Positions 8,401-16,425 of a stretch of DNA of 64,000 nt are shown here, one piece after another. A program made the translations under genes and the position numbers. The DNA lies in assembly GCA_017405785.1 (NCBI GenBank), contig JAFQZR010000022.1, positions 1 through 64,000 of the forward strand, given 5' to 3'. Origin of the DNA: Erysipelotrichaceae bacterium (GTDB lineage: Bacteria > Bacillota_I > Bacilli_A > Erysipelotrichales > Erysipelotrichaceae). Positions within the stretch are counted from its first letter, which is position 1, and each line of letters begins with the position of its first letter. A model generated the notes under the pieces. The model was not told the origin of the DNA, made no database searches, and saw only the letters and a program-made list of their open reading frames with translations.

Positions 8401-9657
8401 AAGGGCGGTGCCCCACAAGTTACTGACCTGTTCGGTGATTTTGACAGAGATGAGAATGATGAGATCATAATCAACCTGAACTGGAGTGATCCTTCAAGTG
8501 AGGACAGACCGGTTGGCGGATATACGATCTATCTCGATGAAAGAGACGGAAGTGTAAAGGAAATAGCCACAGTACCGGTGGGAACAAATGAATATGTCTT
8601 CAGGGATCTTGACGGCCGCTACAGCTATACTTTCATGGTCAGATCCAAGAAGAACATCAACGATACAGCCGGAAGTGTTGACTCCAACAGAGTTAACATG
8701 TATCTGGGTGCACCGGCAATCTATTCAATCAAGCTTACTTCTACGGATGGACATTATGATACATATACCATCACGCATACAGACGGTTCGACAACGGAGA
8801 TCGTCATTAATCACGGAAGTGAGATCACTGACATCTCCCTGACTTCAACGGAAGGACTGGAAGATACCTATACCGTTACCTGCTCCGATGAATCAAAGTT
8901 CACCTTCACGGTACGCAACGGTCAGGATGGTATTGGAATCTCCTCTGTTGAAAAGACCGCTTCCGAAAACAACATTGATACCTATACAATTACCTTCACT
9001 GACGGATCAACTTCCGTATTCACCGTCGCCAACGGCGTTGACGGCAAGCAGGGTGAAACCGGCTTACAGGGCGCTAAGGGCGATAAAGGTGATATCGGTG
9101 AAAAAGGTGAAAAGGGTGAAGACGGCAAGAACGGTATCGATGGCAAAAACGGCGTTGATGGCCGTAACGGCATCGACGGCAAGGACGGGGTAAACGGTAA
9201 GGACGGTAAGGATGGCATTGACGGTGTCGGTATTACCGATGTCAAGGTCCAGGATGGCTATCTGATGGTCACTCTCTCTGACGGAAAGGTGATCAATGCG
9301 GGTTATGTCTTATCTGAAGCCCAGACCATTAACCAGTCCGGTGTGGTCAAGACCATTTACTTCAATATTCCAAGTGATGATATCAAGAGGGTCACTGTAA
9401 ACGGTGATGAAATAACCAATAACATGTACAGTGTAAAACCTTCCGGCGAAGGAACAGTAATTACCATAAATGAAGAAGTAATTCCTTCTTCCGGCGCTGA
9501 GATCAAGGTTGAAACTGCCACTACGGCAGAATCAGTGAAGTTATCATCATCCAGCAGTGTACCTTGGGCTGTAATCTATGCCATGCTGGGATGGAACGCT
9601 GCCCTGACCGGTGCAGTAGGAACCATGGCCTTCAGAAGAAAGAAAGAAGCCAAGTAA
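5494..9657 (+). CDS. Large secreted, membrane-anchored protein with FG-GAP-like, FN3-like and collagen-like regions
   Basis: 1387 residues. A signal peptide spans about 1-33. Calcium-loop-like FG-GAP/VCBS motifs follow (DYDNDGKD near 217, DLNGDGIDD near 291, DVNGDGRDE near 372, NFDGNKEG near 522). Next is a Ser/Thr-rich beta region at about 650-960, then a fibronectin type III-like module at about 972-1070. Beta repeats containing DTYTI come next, then collagen-like Gly-X-Y triplets at about 1180-1240. A C-terminal TM with the basic tail RRKKEAK completes it. No LPXTG motif is present. ATG 5494 follows AAGGAG at 6 bases. The role is probably adhesion or envelope interaction. The Ser/Thr-rich alternating strands recall aerolysin-type pore-forming proteins, but this is weak. 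Confidence 0.85.
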   Translation: MKKGSFMRNAGRILLIMMLVLSMIPSVLFTASAEDETEDNNGKAIYDQMVAMGERTPQNWDSDTDPFGYGMDVPFYLNQQQELLRLQSNGVSGGNSMTSYDTFQSGNTGYPFKNADHTWNKSLGGHYTLSFVRSVAFDPTGSGRKDHVAYVGVYAKKEKDPKNNPPIVQVWVMDKKGNTSELINITEAAWMCNDDTLNNRNMWDFNAMNFIGITAGDYDNDGKDSLVVWACGNTPTLREVTCKVSSSSISLSIRSGDGYPGKDGDLFLKPYSNITDTLVYNKIHAAIDTGDLNGDGIDDLVVLSYVDRVHDDYRENQVTEYYIPCLSVSYGVDGSSKAIVKGEKAVRHKYACWSDGYEWRIAPAAPGLAVGDVNGDGRDEAVVAGFFHKIKGIVGETVKNAYHTLYKNTLVVCVHGKDLNQLCVEYELANNEWTVGGSKYGGLFLKDSSEGDHSWQQTGVETVAINGPGNPEHIFINGSLYVMNGSKIKHVYTDEYFKSPDEGMDGMFTEETYIRSMAVGNFDGNKEGYEQIAFVIGAADSITTGNAKYTQGMIGGIYKKDGAVSQTAVDYYCTTDSAIENNYYPSSSSSCRVNDVLSYELTAWDTDSDGLRVKYVGKTFNYTDPTVMAVLQAPPYFEELKGAMTGYETTYTITTSYSYATGRGKSTSFSIGGELEVEAEVIKLNTELSYATNWEKTFTKELTTSDEYTFTAIGEDQVVLYRTPVTTYIYQVEVKGKFTDANTTTLSFPGVPSKALMTVDDYNAFVRYYNAENQRRAQEEGLSGDVPKMKEINDKYLGNEGNPFGYMSDTDDHSNVTILQSTPNCFEVGSSSTGYAWSQEHSSSEEETMEHGFNFGFSMMFQLRAPVGHTGVGVAVKTSLEYMESSSVSETNAKGKGISCEVGNMDPDSLSEMNVSRETANQYGFNYQLVTWPSGIKSIENLEDWEHEEDEDDTKTFDVPIYGYILSGVKGGAPQVTDLFGDFDRDENDEIIINLNWSDPSSEDRPVGGYTIYLDERDGSVKEIATVPVGTNEYVFRDLDGRYSYTFMVRSKKNINDTAGSVDSNRVNMYLGAPAIYSIKLTSTDGHYDTYTITHTDGSTTEIVINHGSEITDISLTSTEGLEDTYTVTCSDESKFTFTVRNGQDGIGISSVEKTASENNIDTYTITFTDGSTSVFTVANGVDGKQGETGLQGAKGDKGDIGEKGEKGEDGKNGIDGKNGVDGRNGIDGKDGVNGKDGKDGIDGVGITDVKVQDGYLMVTLSDGKVINAGYVLSEAQTINQSGVVKTIYFNIPSDDIKRVTVNGDEITNNMYSVKPSGEGTVITINEEVIPSSGAEIKVETATTAESVKLSSSSSVPWAVIYAMLGWNAALTGAVGTMAFRRKKEAK

Positions 9658-9681
9658 TAAAAACAACGTATATACACAGAA

Positions 9682-9713
9682 TGTCCACTGGTACCAGTGG
9701 GCATTTTGTTTCT
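9682..9713 (+). terminator. Rho-independent terminator after the large secreted protein
   Basis: Nine-pair stem TGTCCACTG/CAGTGGGCA with a GTAC loop (one G-T pair), followed by TTTTGTTTCTTTT. Confidence 0.85.
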
Positions 9714-9714
9714 T

Positions 9715-9741
9715 TTGTTAAGAGGGAGTATTTGGTAAAAT
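9715..9741 (+). promoter_or_regulatory. Promoter of the RNA methyltransferase gene
   Basis: TTGTTA (9715-9720) and extended minus 10 TGG-TAAAAT (9736-9741). The 15-base spacer is short, compensated by the TGG extension. Confidence 0.4.
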
Positions 9742-9814
9742 AAGAGTTGATAACATATTACGCCATGAAAAAGGAATTATAAAACTTAGAAAGTAACAGA
9801 CGGAGGACTTGTTT

Positions 9815-10534
9815 ATGAAACAGATAGATTCAACTACTAATTTCCGCGTACTGCAGTGGAAGAAACTGAAAGATAAGACTGCCCGCAATGAAAAGAAACA
9901 GTTCATCGTTGAGGGATATCATCTGGTTTCAGAAGCCTATAAAGCAGGACAGCTGGTTGAAGTAATAACCACCGAGAATAAGTGTGATTTTGATGTTCCG
10001 TCATATAAGGTCAGATATGATGTCATGGAGTCAATATCATCCATGGCCACACCTAACAAGATCATCGGTATCTGTTCACAGAAGGCACCGGGCAGTTACG
10101 GGGACAGTGTGCTGGTAGTTGACAGGATCCATCATCCGGGAAATCTGGGAACGATAATCAGAAGTGCCGTGGCTTTTAATGTTGATACCATCGTCATTAA
10201 TGAAAGCGTGGATGTCTATAATCAGAAGGTCGTACAGGCCACTCAGGGTATGATCTTCCACATCAACATCATCAAGTCTTCATTATCCGGTGCCATTGCC
10301 GAACTGAAGAATAAGAACTATCAGATAATCGGAACCGATGTCAGAGACGGCGTGAATCTGGATGACTTTACGGCCAGAAAAAAACATGCCCTTATCGTCG
10401 GCAATGAAGGTGAAGGTCTGGATCAGGACATACTGGACCAGTGTGATGTCAAGCTGAACATTGAAATGAACAGCAACTGTGAGTCACTGAATGTCGGAGT
10501 TGCCACAAGCATCATCCTTTATCATTTAAGATAG
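9815..10534 (+). CDS. TrmH/SpoU family RNA 2'-O-methyltransferase
   Basis: A 239-residue SPOUT-class methyltransferase. The N-terminal substrate-binding part (1-95) carries ARNEKKQFIVEG. The SpoU core has HHPGNLGTIIRSA (near 105), GNEGEGL (near 190) and the C-terminal knot motif SLNVGVATSIILYHL. These enzymes methylate a ribose 2'-OH of rRNA or tRNA using S-adenosylmethionine; the exact nucleotide is not predictable. ATG 9815 sits 8 bases after CGGAGG, better than the in-frame TTG at 9809. Confidence 0.9.
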   Translation: MKQIDSTTNFRVLQWKKLKDKTARNEKKQFIVEGYHLVSEAYKAGQLVEVITTENKCDFDVPSYKVRYDVMESISSMATPNKIIGICSQKAPGSYGDSVLVVDRIHHPGNLGTIIRSAVAFNVDTIVINESVDVYNQKVVQATQGMIFHINIIKSSLSGAIAELKNKNYQIIGTDVRDGVNLDDFTARKKHALIVGNEGEGLDQDILDQCDVKLNIEMNSNCESLNVGVATSIILYHLR

Positions 10535-10544
10535 GAAGGTTTAT

Positions 10545-11540
10545 ATGAATACACCAATTGATGTAAGTAATGTCATATTAAAAACCGAAAGAATGATATT
10601 ACGTCCCTGGAGGCAGTCTGACCTGGAGGATTTCTTTGAGTATGCTTCAGTTGACGGAGTAGGCCAGATGGCCGGATGGCCGCCACATGAAAACAGAGAG
10701 GTATCGCAGATGATCCTGGACAGTTTTGTGGGAAAAAAGAAAACATTTGCTCTGGAATATGAAGGAAAGGTTATCGGTTCCTTAGGAATCGAGTATTATA
10801 ACGAAGAAAAGTTTCCTGAACTGAAGGATGTTTCCTGCAGGGAAATCGGATATGTTCTGTCCAAGGATTACTGGGGCCAAGGCTTAATGCCGGAAGCCGT
10901 CAGGGAAGTCATCAGATATCTGTTTGAAGATGTCGGTCTGGATGCCATACTCTGCGGTCATTTCCTGTGGAACAGACAGTCTGAAAGAGTACAGGAGAAA
11001 TGCGGGTTCAGACATTATGCCTACGGAACATACGAAACCAGATACGGTACGGTTGAACAGGATGAAACTAACATCATTACCAGGGAAGAATGGCTGCAGA
11101 AACAGAAAAAAGAATACCGTTTCTACGGTTGGGAAAACGCAACCGTAAAAGACAGCCATGGACTGACACCTTGTGATTATTATGATCTCCTTTCTGACAT
11201 CTGGTGTTCTGAGACCTGTGCCCCAAGAATGCGCGCTGATTGGTCAGAGAGAAATAAAACATTAGGACAGTGTTCAATAACGTCCTTTCTGATGCAGGAT
11301 CTCTATGGCGGTGAGGTCTACGGTGTACTTCTGGCAGACGGCAGTTATCACTGCTTCAATAAAGTTGGTGACTGTATCTTTGATCTGACCAGTGAACAGT
11401 TCGGTGATGTCTTGCTGAACTACGACAATTGCCCGCAGCAGTTCAGAGAAGTGCATTTTGCCAGTGAAGAAAAGCATCAGAGATATGAAATACTGAAGGA
11501 AAGGCTTTTAGCCAAACTGGAGAAGAAAGATGATCATTAA
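10545..11540 (+). CDS. GNAT acetyltransferase fused to a YunG-like domain
   Basis: 331 residues. Residues 1-185 are a RimJ/RimL-type GNAT (ERMILRPWRQSDLEDF, then YWGQGLMPEAVREV, ending VQEKCGFRHY). Residues 190-325 resemble the stand-alone Bacillus YunG family: WCSETCAPRMRADW, GQCSITSFLMQDLYGG, then a conserved HCFN and FDLTSEQF. Both halves are in one uninterrupted frame. YunG function is unknown to me. The start is 10 bases after the methyltransferase stop, with an AGGAAGG site. Confidence 0.8.
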   Translation: MNTPIDVSNVILKTERMILRPWRQSDLEDFFEYASVDGVGQMAGWPPHENREVSQMILDSFVGKKKTFALEYEGKVIGSLGIEYYNEEKFPELKDVSCREIGYVLSKDYWGQGLMPEAVREVIRYLFEDVGLDAILCGHFLWNRQSERVQEKCGFRHYAYGTYETRYGTVEQDETNIITREEWLQKQKKEYRFYGWENATVKDSHGLTPCDYYDLLSDIWCSETCAPRMRADWSERNKTLGQCSITSFLMQDLYGGEVYGVLLADGSYHCFNKVGDCIFDLTSEQFGDVLLNYDNCPQQFREVHFASEEKHQRYEILKERLLAKLEKKDDH

Positions 11541-11967
11541 AGAAATGAGCCTGAATGATCTTGAAGAGATAAAACAGTTGTTCAGATCGGTCTTCACCAT
11601 TGATCCATGGAATGAAGACTGGAGTGATGAGAAACAGCTTGATGAATATCTGAGAGACATCATGGAAGTCAGAAATCCCCTGGTTTTCGGATTATATGAA
11701 GATGAACTTATCGGGTTTTCAATCGGTAAGATCAAGCACTGGTGTGGCGGTACGGAGTATTTCATTGAAGAACTGTGCATCCGCAATGAATATCAGGGCA
11801 AAGGTTACGGTAAGGCATTCTTTTCTCTAATTGAAGAGAAGCTCAAAGAAAAAGGTCTGAATCAGATATATCTGACTACAGACAGAGATGTGCCGGCATA
11901 CCGCTTTTATAAGAAGATCGGATTCAGGGAAATACCGGAATTGACTTCTTTCTTTAAGGAATTCTGA
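11530..11967 (+). CDS. GNAT family N-acetyltransferase
   Basis: A 145-residue GNAT with the core YFIEELCIRNEYQGKGYGKAF (quoted part 75-95) and the ending AYRFYKKIGFREIP. The start overlaps the preceding fusion gene by 11 bases, so the two are translationally coupled. Resemblance is to aminoglycoside 6'-acetyltransferase-like GNATs, but the substrate is unassigned. Confidence 0.85.
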   Translation: MIIKEMSLNDLEEIKQLFRSVFTIDPWNEDWSDEKQLDEYLRDIMEVRNPLVFGLYEDELIGFSIGKIKHWCGGTEYFIEELCIRNEYQGKGYGKAFFSLIEEKLKEKGLNQIYLTTDRDVPAYRFYKKIGFREIPELTSFFKEF

Positions 11968-11980
11968 GTACAAAAAAATA

Positions 11981-12000
11981 GACAGCTTAGGCTGTCTTTG
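11981..12000. terminator. Bidirectional terminator between convergent genes
   Basis: Stem GACAGC/GCTGTC with loop TTAG, flanked by an A-run on the left and a short T-run on the right. It can serve the GNAT at 11530 (plus) and the membrane-protein gene at 12002 (minus). Confidence 0.8.
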
Positions 12001-12001
12001 A

Positions 12002-12439
12002 TTAATCTGTAGGCCAGTGTCCTGTGATATTGAAGAAACGCTGTAATCCGTCTACTAACAGGTAGACCTGGAAAGCGGTCAGACACAGAAACATGACAAG
12101 ATTGATGCCGTTTTCCTTGATGTTCTGAAGATATGAACGGAAGCCTTCACCCCACAGACCGCATTTTATATATCCGATGAATTCATGCCAGCGTTCAATG
12201 ACAACTCTGACCGGTTCTCTGTACAGACCTATATGGATCCATGACAGCGCCCAGACCGTACTGCAAAGTCCCGTAAGGCTTTCAGCCTGGGCAAAAATAA
12301 GAGCGTCTGAATAATTAGAGTATTCCTTCATTACGGCAGAGAGCAGTTTGAAAATGCAGTAAGGAAAAATAAGCATCGCAATTATCGCTACCAATAATGT
12401 CAGATAGGGGTGTTTTTTCTTGGTTAATCCGTTATCCAT
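12002..12439 (-). CDS. Small membrane protein, function unknown
   Basis: 145 residues with hydrophobic segments at about 11-35 (LTLLVAIIAMLIFPYCIF), 52-72 and 112-130, so three TM helices are likely. No known motif was recognised. A ribosome site AAGGAAAGGT precedes the ATG. It is a lone minus-strand gene between plus-strand units, with the shared terminator downstream. No role can be proposed. Confidence 0.65.
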   Translation of the reverse strand: MDNGLTKKKHPYLTLLVAIIAMLIFPYCIFKLLSAVMKEYSNYSDALIFAQAESLTGLCSTVWALSWIHIGLYREPVRVVIERWHEFIGYIKCGLWGEGFRSYLQNIKENGINLVMFLCLTAFQVYLLVDGLQRFFNITGHWPTD

Positions 12440-12572
12440 ATCAATTACCTTTCCTTAATCATACAACAAAGCCATCATAAATAGAACAGGAAAAACACAT
12501 TCAGCGGGTAATAAGGAATGGTGAAATATAGTATACTGAAAAAGACAGATGCACGAAAGGGAGGTCATGATC

Positions 12573-13379
12573 ATGGGAATTGTCATTGAAACTGTTAAGA
12601 CTGAAACTTTCTTAATGAACTATTTCAGGTTCGGACAGGGAGAAGAGACTTTTGTGATCCTTCCGGGATTAAGTGTTCAGAGTGTCATGGGCTTTGCTCA
12701 GTCTGTTGCAGATGCATACCAGTTACTGGCAGACAATTATACCGTGTATGTATTTGACCGCCGCAATGAATTACCTGAATCCTACAGTGTCTTTGATATG
12801 GCAGATGATACAGCTGAAGTTTTAAAAACATTAGGCCTTGAAAATATCAATCTGTTTGGGGCATCCCAGGGTGGAATGATCGCCATGATAATCGCCATTA
12901 AATATCCTGAACTGGTCAGAAAACTGGTTCTGGGTTCAACGGCCTGCTGCATTGAAGAAGACAGACATCAGACAGTTGAAAAATGGATTGATTATGCCAA
13001 ATCAGGTGATAAGGAAGCCTTATATCTGGCCTTTGGTGAAGCAATATATCCTGAAGGCGTTTATCAGCAGTCAAGGGAATTGTTAATAGAGGCTGCAAAG
13101 ACGGTTACGGATGAGGATCTGAAACGCTTTATTGTTCTTGCTCAGGGCATGGCAAACTATGATGTTTCAGATGATCTTGAAAAGATCAAGTGTCCGGTAC
13201 TGGTATTGGGAAGTAAAGATGACAATGTGCTGGGCGGTGAAGCATCTTTACAGATAATGGAGCATCTGAAAACGGAAAAGAGCCTGCATATGTATGAAGG
13301 CTATGGCCATGCTGCCTATGACATGGCTCCGGATTATAAACAGCGCATATTGGACTTCCTGAAAGGTTCTTGTAGATGA
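12573..13379 (+). CDS. Alpha/beta-fold hydrolase
   Basis: 268 residues with the alpha/beta-hydrolase order: strand plus oxyanion segment LPGLSVQS, nucleophile elbow GASQGG (Ser98), acid-bearing CPVLVLGSKDD and the C-terminal histidine YGHAAYD. Esterase, peptidase or haloperoxidase-like activity is possible. ATG 12573 is 8 bases after GGGAGG; the in-frame ATGs at 12549 and 12567 are too far upstream or overlap that site. The last base pair set overlaps the YdeI-like gene (ATGA). Confidence 0.85.
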   Translation: MGIVIETVKTETFLMNYFRFGQGEETFVILPGLSVQSVMGFAQSVADAYQLLADNYTVYVFDRRNELPESYSVFDMADDTAEVLKTLGLENINLFGASQGGMIAMIIAIKYPELVRKLVLGSTACCIEEDRHQTVEKWIDYAKSGDKEALYLAFGEAIYPEGVYQQSRELLIEAAKTVTDEDLKRFIVLAQGMANYDVSDDLEKIKCPVLVLGSKDDNVLGGEASLQIMEHLKTEKSLHMYEGYGHAAYDMAPDYKQRILDFLKGSCR

Positions 13380-13933
13380 CAACAGTATATTTTACCGACC
13401 GTAACCAGTGGCGCCAGTGGCTTTCCGATCACTTTGAAACAAGCCAGGAAGTCTGGTTCATCTTTCCAATGAAGGAATCAGGGGAGAAAAGCATGGCTTA
13501 CAATGATGCCGTTGAAGAGGCGTTGTGTTTCGGATGGATCGACAGTACAATAAAACATATTGATCCATTACACAGAGCCCAGCGTTTTACCCCGCGCCAC
13601 AAGGGAAGTAAATATTCTCAGCCTAACATTGAAAGACTGAAGCTGATGGACAGTGAGGGTAAGATCCATCCGATGGTCAGGGAGAGTGTCAAGGACATAC
13701 TGGAATATGAATTTGTCTATCCGGAAGATATCTTGGAAACATTACGTTCTGATGAAACAGTCTGGCAGAACTATCAGAACTTCACTGAACCGTACAGAAG
13801 AATAAGAGTTGCCTATATTGAAGATGCCCGAAAGCATCCGGATGAGTTTAATAAAAGACTGGCTAACTTCATTAAGAAGACCAGGGAGAACAAGATCATT
13901 ACCGGATATGGCGGTATCAGCAAGTTTTATTAG
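13376..13933 (+). CDS. YdeI/OmpD-associated family protein
   Basis: 185 residues matching the YdeI family by FTDRNQWRQWL at the N-terminus, then EEALCFGWIDSTIK, then RFTPRHKGSKYSQPNIERL, and a C-terminal helical tail rich in Lys/Arg. Family members are small cytoplasmic proteins; some protect against antimicrobial peptides or bacteriocins, but the biochemical role is not settled. It overlaps the hydrolase gene by 4 bases and ends at a strong terminator. Confidence 0.8.
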   Translation: MTTVYFTDRNQWRQWLSDHFETSQEVWFIFPMKESGEKSMAYNDAVEEALCFGWIDSTIKHIDPLHRAQRFTPRHKGSKYSQPNIERLKLMDSEGKIHPMVRESVKDILEYEFVYPEDILETLRSDETVWQNYQNFTEPYRRIRVAYIEDARKHPDEFNKRLANFIKKTRENKIITGYGGISKFY

Positions 13934-13941
13934 AGCATAAG

Positions 13942-13974
13942 AAAACCTCGTTGTTATGAAACGAGGTTTTTTTT
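13942..13974. terminator. Strong bidirectional terminator
   Basis: A perfect 11-pair stem AAAACCTCGTT/AACGAGGTTTT with a 7-base loop, followed by T-runs on both strands. It serves the YdeI-like gene (plus) and the lipoprotein gene (minus), which converge here. Confidence 0.9.
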
Positions 13975-14383
13975 ACTGCTTGACTACTTCCGTAGAAATC
14001 TTTCCCTCGGCGGTACCGATGGCTGTGAGTGCCATGATGTATTCTCCCTCTTCCAGGACGACGGTCTTTGTTTCATCCGGACCGACGGTTACCGTGGCAG
14101 CTAAAGCTCCCGGAATGATATCAACATCTCCATCAGTGTCATGGAATACGACTACTTCAATGAACTCGATTTTCAGCTGGCCGCCGGTTAAGGAAGAAGT
14201 TACCTTGACTGCCTGGTTTTTATTAACTGAGAAATAATCGCTTTGAGCGTATTTGCCGTCAGTGGCCTTGTTAGCCTTGACAGTAATGCTGTTGCCGACC
14301 TGGCCAAACTCAAAATCTATGCCGCCGCAGGCCGTAAGTAATAATGACATGATCAGAACTAATAAACAGATGATTTTCTTCAT
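13973..14383 (-). CDS. Small lipoprotein, function unknown
   Basis: 136 residues: a signal peptide with lipobox LTAC (Cys near 19), then a soluble, beta-rich, acidic domain (ITVKANKATDGKY, VVLEEGEYIMALTAIG). It would be lipid-anchored on the outer face of the membrane. An ATG two codons upstream (14389) lies only 3 bases after the AGGAG site; ATG 14383 is 9 bases away and preferred. The ligand is unknown. Confidence 0.8.
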   Translation of the reverse strand: MKKIICLLVLIMSLLLTACGGIDFEFGQVGNSITVKANKATDGKYAQSDYFSVNKNQAVKVTSSLTGGQLKIEFIEVVVFHDTDGDVDIIPGALAATVTVGPDETKTVVLEEGEYIMALTAIGTAEGKISTEVVKQ

Positions 14384-14481
14384 ATTCATGGACTCCTGAA
14401 ATCTTATATATTCATCTTAATGTTGGATTATTCTTTTGTCAAAAACAGGTTTATACTGTAAAAGAAGGAATTATAAAAAAG

Positions 14482-15366
14482 ATGAGAATATTTGCGCTGG
14501 AACTTGATAATGACATCAAGGGAATTGATACAAGAGATGCATATGTTGAAGGGCTGATCCGGAAACTAGACAGACCGGATCTTGTCGTATTGCCTGAGTT
14601 ATCACGATGCAGCTACATGGCCAATCAGGAAATGTGGAAACTGGCTGATGATAAGGGTCAGGATACTTCAAGATGGGCTGTTGAAACAGCCAGGAGATAT
14701 AACACGTATATAGGTGTTGGTTATCTGGACAGGGAAGACGGTGATTATTACAACCGCTACATGATTGTGGGTCCGGATGTAGTCTGCGGTATTGTCACCA
14801 AATCCGAAGGAGAAACGGCAGTATTCAAGCAGGGAGATTTCGGCAGCATCATTGAAACACCTTTCGGCAAGGTCGGTGTGGCCATCTGTTATGATTCCCG
14901 CCGTCAGCATTTCTATGATAATGTCAAGGACGAAGAACTCTCACTGATTCTGTTCCCGCATGGGGCTCCGGCAGATCCTTCCAAACCGGAAGTTGAGCAT
15001 CGGGAAAACGATAAGCGCTGCATGATGTATGTGGAGGCCTTTGGAGTACCTGTTGTCTATGTTAACAGTAAGGGTTCTCTGGAATACATGCCGGGAATGA
15101 TGGGTGCCATGATGAAAAAACGGGGATTCCTGATGAACGGCATGAGTAAGATCTACTATGATGATGCCAAAGCCATAGAAACCGGTATTCCGGAAGCCGT
15201 CGAAATTGAAACTGAACTGACACCTCATAAACGTGTTAAGGATATTAAGTTCTACGAAAAGGACATATTGCCTGGTAACTGGATATTCAAGCATCTGATC
15301 ATGAAACCGGATGCCAAAGCCGGAATCAGGTCTTACGAAGAAAACAAGAATAAACCGATAAAATAA
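14482..15366 (+). CDS. Carbon-nitrogen hydrolase (nitrilase superfamily)
   Basis: 294 residues. The Glu-Lys-Cys catalytic set is visible: E39 in LPELS, a lysine at about 107 in VTKSEG, and C136 in VAICYDSR. The superfamily hydrolyses amides, nitriles or N-carbamoyl compounds in the cytoplasm. The C-terminal stretch (PHGAPADP, VVYVNSKG) follows the usual fold. The N-terminus lacks a signal peptide. GAAGGAATTATAAAAAAG upstream gives a loose ribosome site. The substrate is unknown. Confidence 0.87.
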   Translation: MRIFALELDNDIKGIDTRDAYVEGLIRKLDRPDLVVLPELSRCSYMANQEMWKLADDKGQDTSRWAVETARRYNTYIGVGYLDREDGDYYNRYMIVGPDVVCGIVTKSEGETAVFKQGDFGSIIETPFGKVGVAICYDSRRQHFYDNVKDEELSLILFPHGAPADPSKPEVEHRENDKRCMMYVEAFGVPVVYVNSKGSLEYMPGMMGAMMKKRGFLMNGMSKIYYDDAKAIETGIPEAVEIETELTPHKRVKDIKFYEKDILPGNWIFKHLIMKPDAKAGIRSYEENKNKPIK

Positions 15367-15369
15367 ATG

Positions 15370-15396
15370 AAACCCTGACTCTGTGTCAGGGTTTGT
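15370..15396. terminator. Bidirectional terminator between convergent genes
   Basis: Ten-pair perfect stem AAACCCTGAC/GTCAGGGTTT with loop TCTGT. The hydrolase (plus) and the aldo/keto reductase (minus) converge on it. Confidence 0.85.
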
Positions 15397-15398
15397 GC

Positions 15399-16316
15399 TT
15401 ATGGTAATCTGTTGCCGGCAGCTTTATAGAGGTCATACCACTCTCTGGCTGTGAGGGTGATTTCAGCGGCCTTAGCGGCGTTTTCAATGCGTTGTGGTGA
15501 TGTTGTACACACAATGACCTGAACCTTCTGAGGCAGTCGTAACAGCCAGTTGTAGGCGATGGTATCCTTACTCACGCCGTATTTGTCAGCCAGTGTCTGT
15601 AACCGGTCATTGAGTTCCTTATAATCTTCATTCTCGATGAATATGCCTCTGAACATGCCAAACTGCAAAGGTGACCATGTCTGTAATGTGATGTTATTCT
15701 GTTTCAGATATTCCAGGGTTCCGGAAGCTCTGACAATGCCCTTGTCCCATCCAGTATTGACATTGATGCCTTCGTCGATCAGAGGTGTATGAGCCAGTGA
15801 CAGCTGCAGCTGGTTGGCGGTGAGGGTATATGAGAGATCACTCTGTAACAGTTCCATCTGGAAACGGTTCATGTTGGAAACACCGAAACTTCTGACCTTG
15901 CCGCTTTCATATAATTCAGTAAAGGCTTCATTGACCTCTTTGGGATCCATTAAGACATCAGGTCTGTGCAGTAACAGGGAATCCAGATAGTCAATGTTCA
16001 GTCTTTCCAGGATGCCTTCAACGGAACTGATGATGTGTCCTTTGGAGAAATCATACATGCCCTTATTGATTCCGCATTTGGACTGGATGACCATTTTCTC
16101 TCTTAAGGAAGGATCATCCTTCAGCACTTCGCCAAACAGTTTTTCACTGTTACCGCCGCCGTAGATGTCAGCGTGGTCAAAGAAGTTGATGCCGCAGTCT
16201 AAAGCGGTATGAATAATATCTTCAACATCCTGCTTTTCCTTGGAACCTATTCTCATGCAGCCGATGCCGATGACCGAAGCTTCAGGTATGTTATATTCAA
16301 GGTTGATGTACTTCAT
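15399..16316 (-). CDS. Aldo/keto reductase
   Basis: A 305-residue NADPH-dependent oxidoreductase with a TIM-barrel fold. The catalytic tetrad is present: D47 and Y52 in FDHADIYG, K80 in QSKCG, and a histidine in LLLHRPD near 117. FGVSNMNRFQ and the C-terminal cofactor region (VIVCTTSPQRIENA) match the YdhF/oxidoreductase branch. Substrate unknown, probably an aldehyde or ketone. It is alone on the minus strand. Confidence 0.9.
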   Translation of the reverse strand: MKYINLEYNIPEASVIGIGCMRIGSKEKQDVEDIIHTALDCGINFFDHADIYGGGNSEKLFGEVLKDDPSLREKMVIQSKCGINKGMYDFSKGHIISSVEGILERLNIDYLDSLLLHRPDVLMDPKEVNEAFTELYESGKVRSFGVSNMNRFQMELLQSDLSYTLTANQLQLSLAHTPLIDEGINVNTGWDKGIVRASGTLEYLKQNNITLQTWSPLQFGMFRGIFIENEDYKELNDRLQTLADKYGVSKDTIAYNWLLRLPQKVQVIVCTTSPQRIENAAKAAEITLTAREWYDLYKAAGNRLP

Positions 16317-16373
16317 GTTGTTTACCCCGTTTCTTCTATCTAAAGTATACGAAAAGTGTCATTGTATGCACAA

Positions 16374-16402
16374 TTGTTATGATTGTCAGCGGTTGGTATA
16401 AT
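16374..16402 (+). promoter_or_regulatory. Promoter of the 16426 operon
   Basis: TTGTTA (16374-16379), a 17-base spacer and extended minus 10 TGG-TATAAT (16397-16402). One of the clearest housekeeping-type promoters in the window. Confidence 0.75.
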
Positions 16403-16425
16403 ATGGGTAATCAAGAGGTATGATA

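Noticed and set aside
8982-9245. Minus-strand frame rich in Pro and Ser over the collagen-like region
   Set aside because: It is the mirror of the Gly-X-Y codons; no ribosome site or conserved motif is present.
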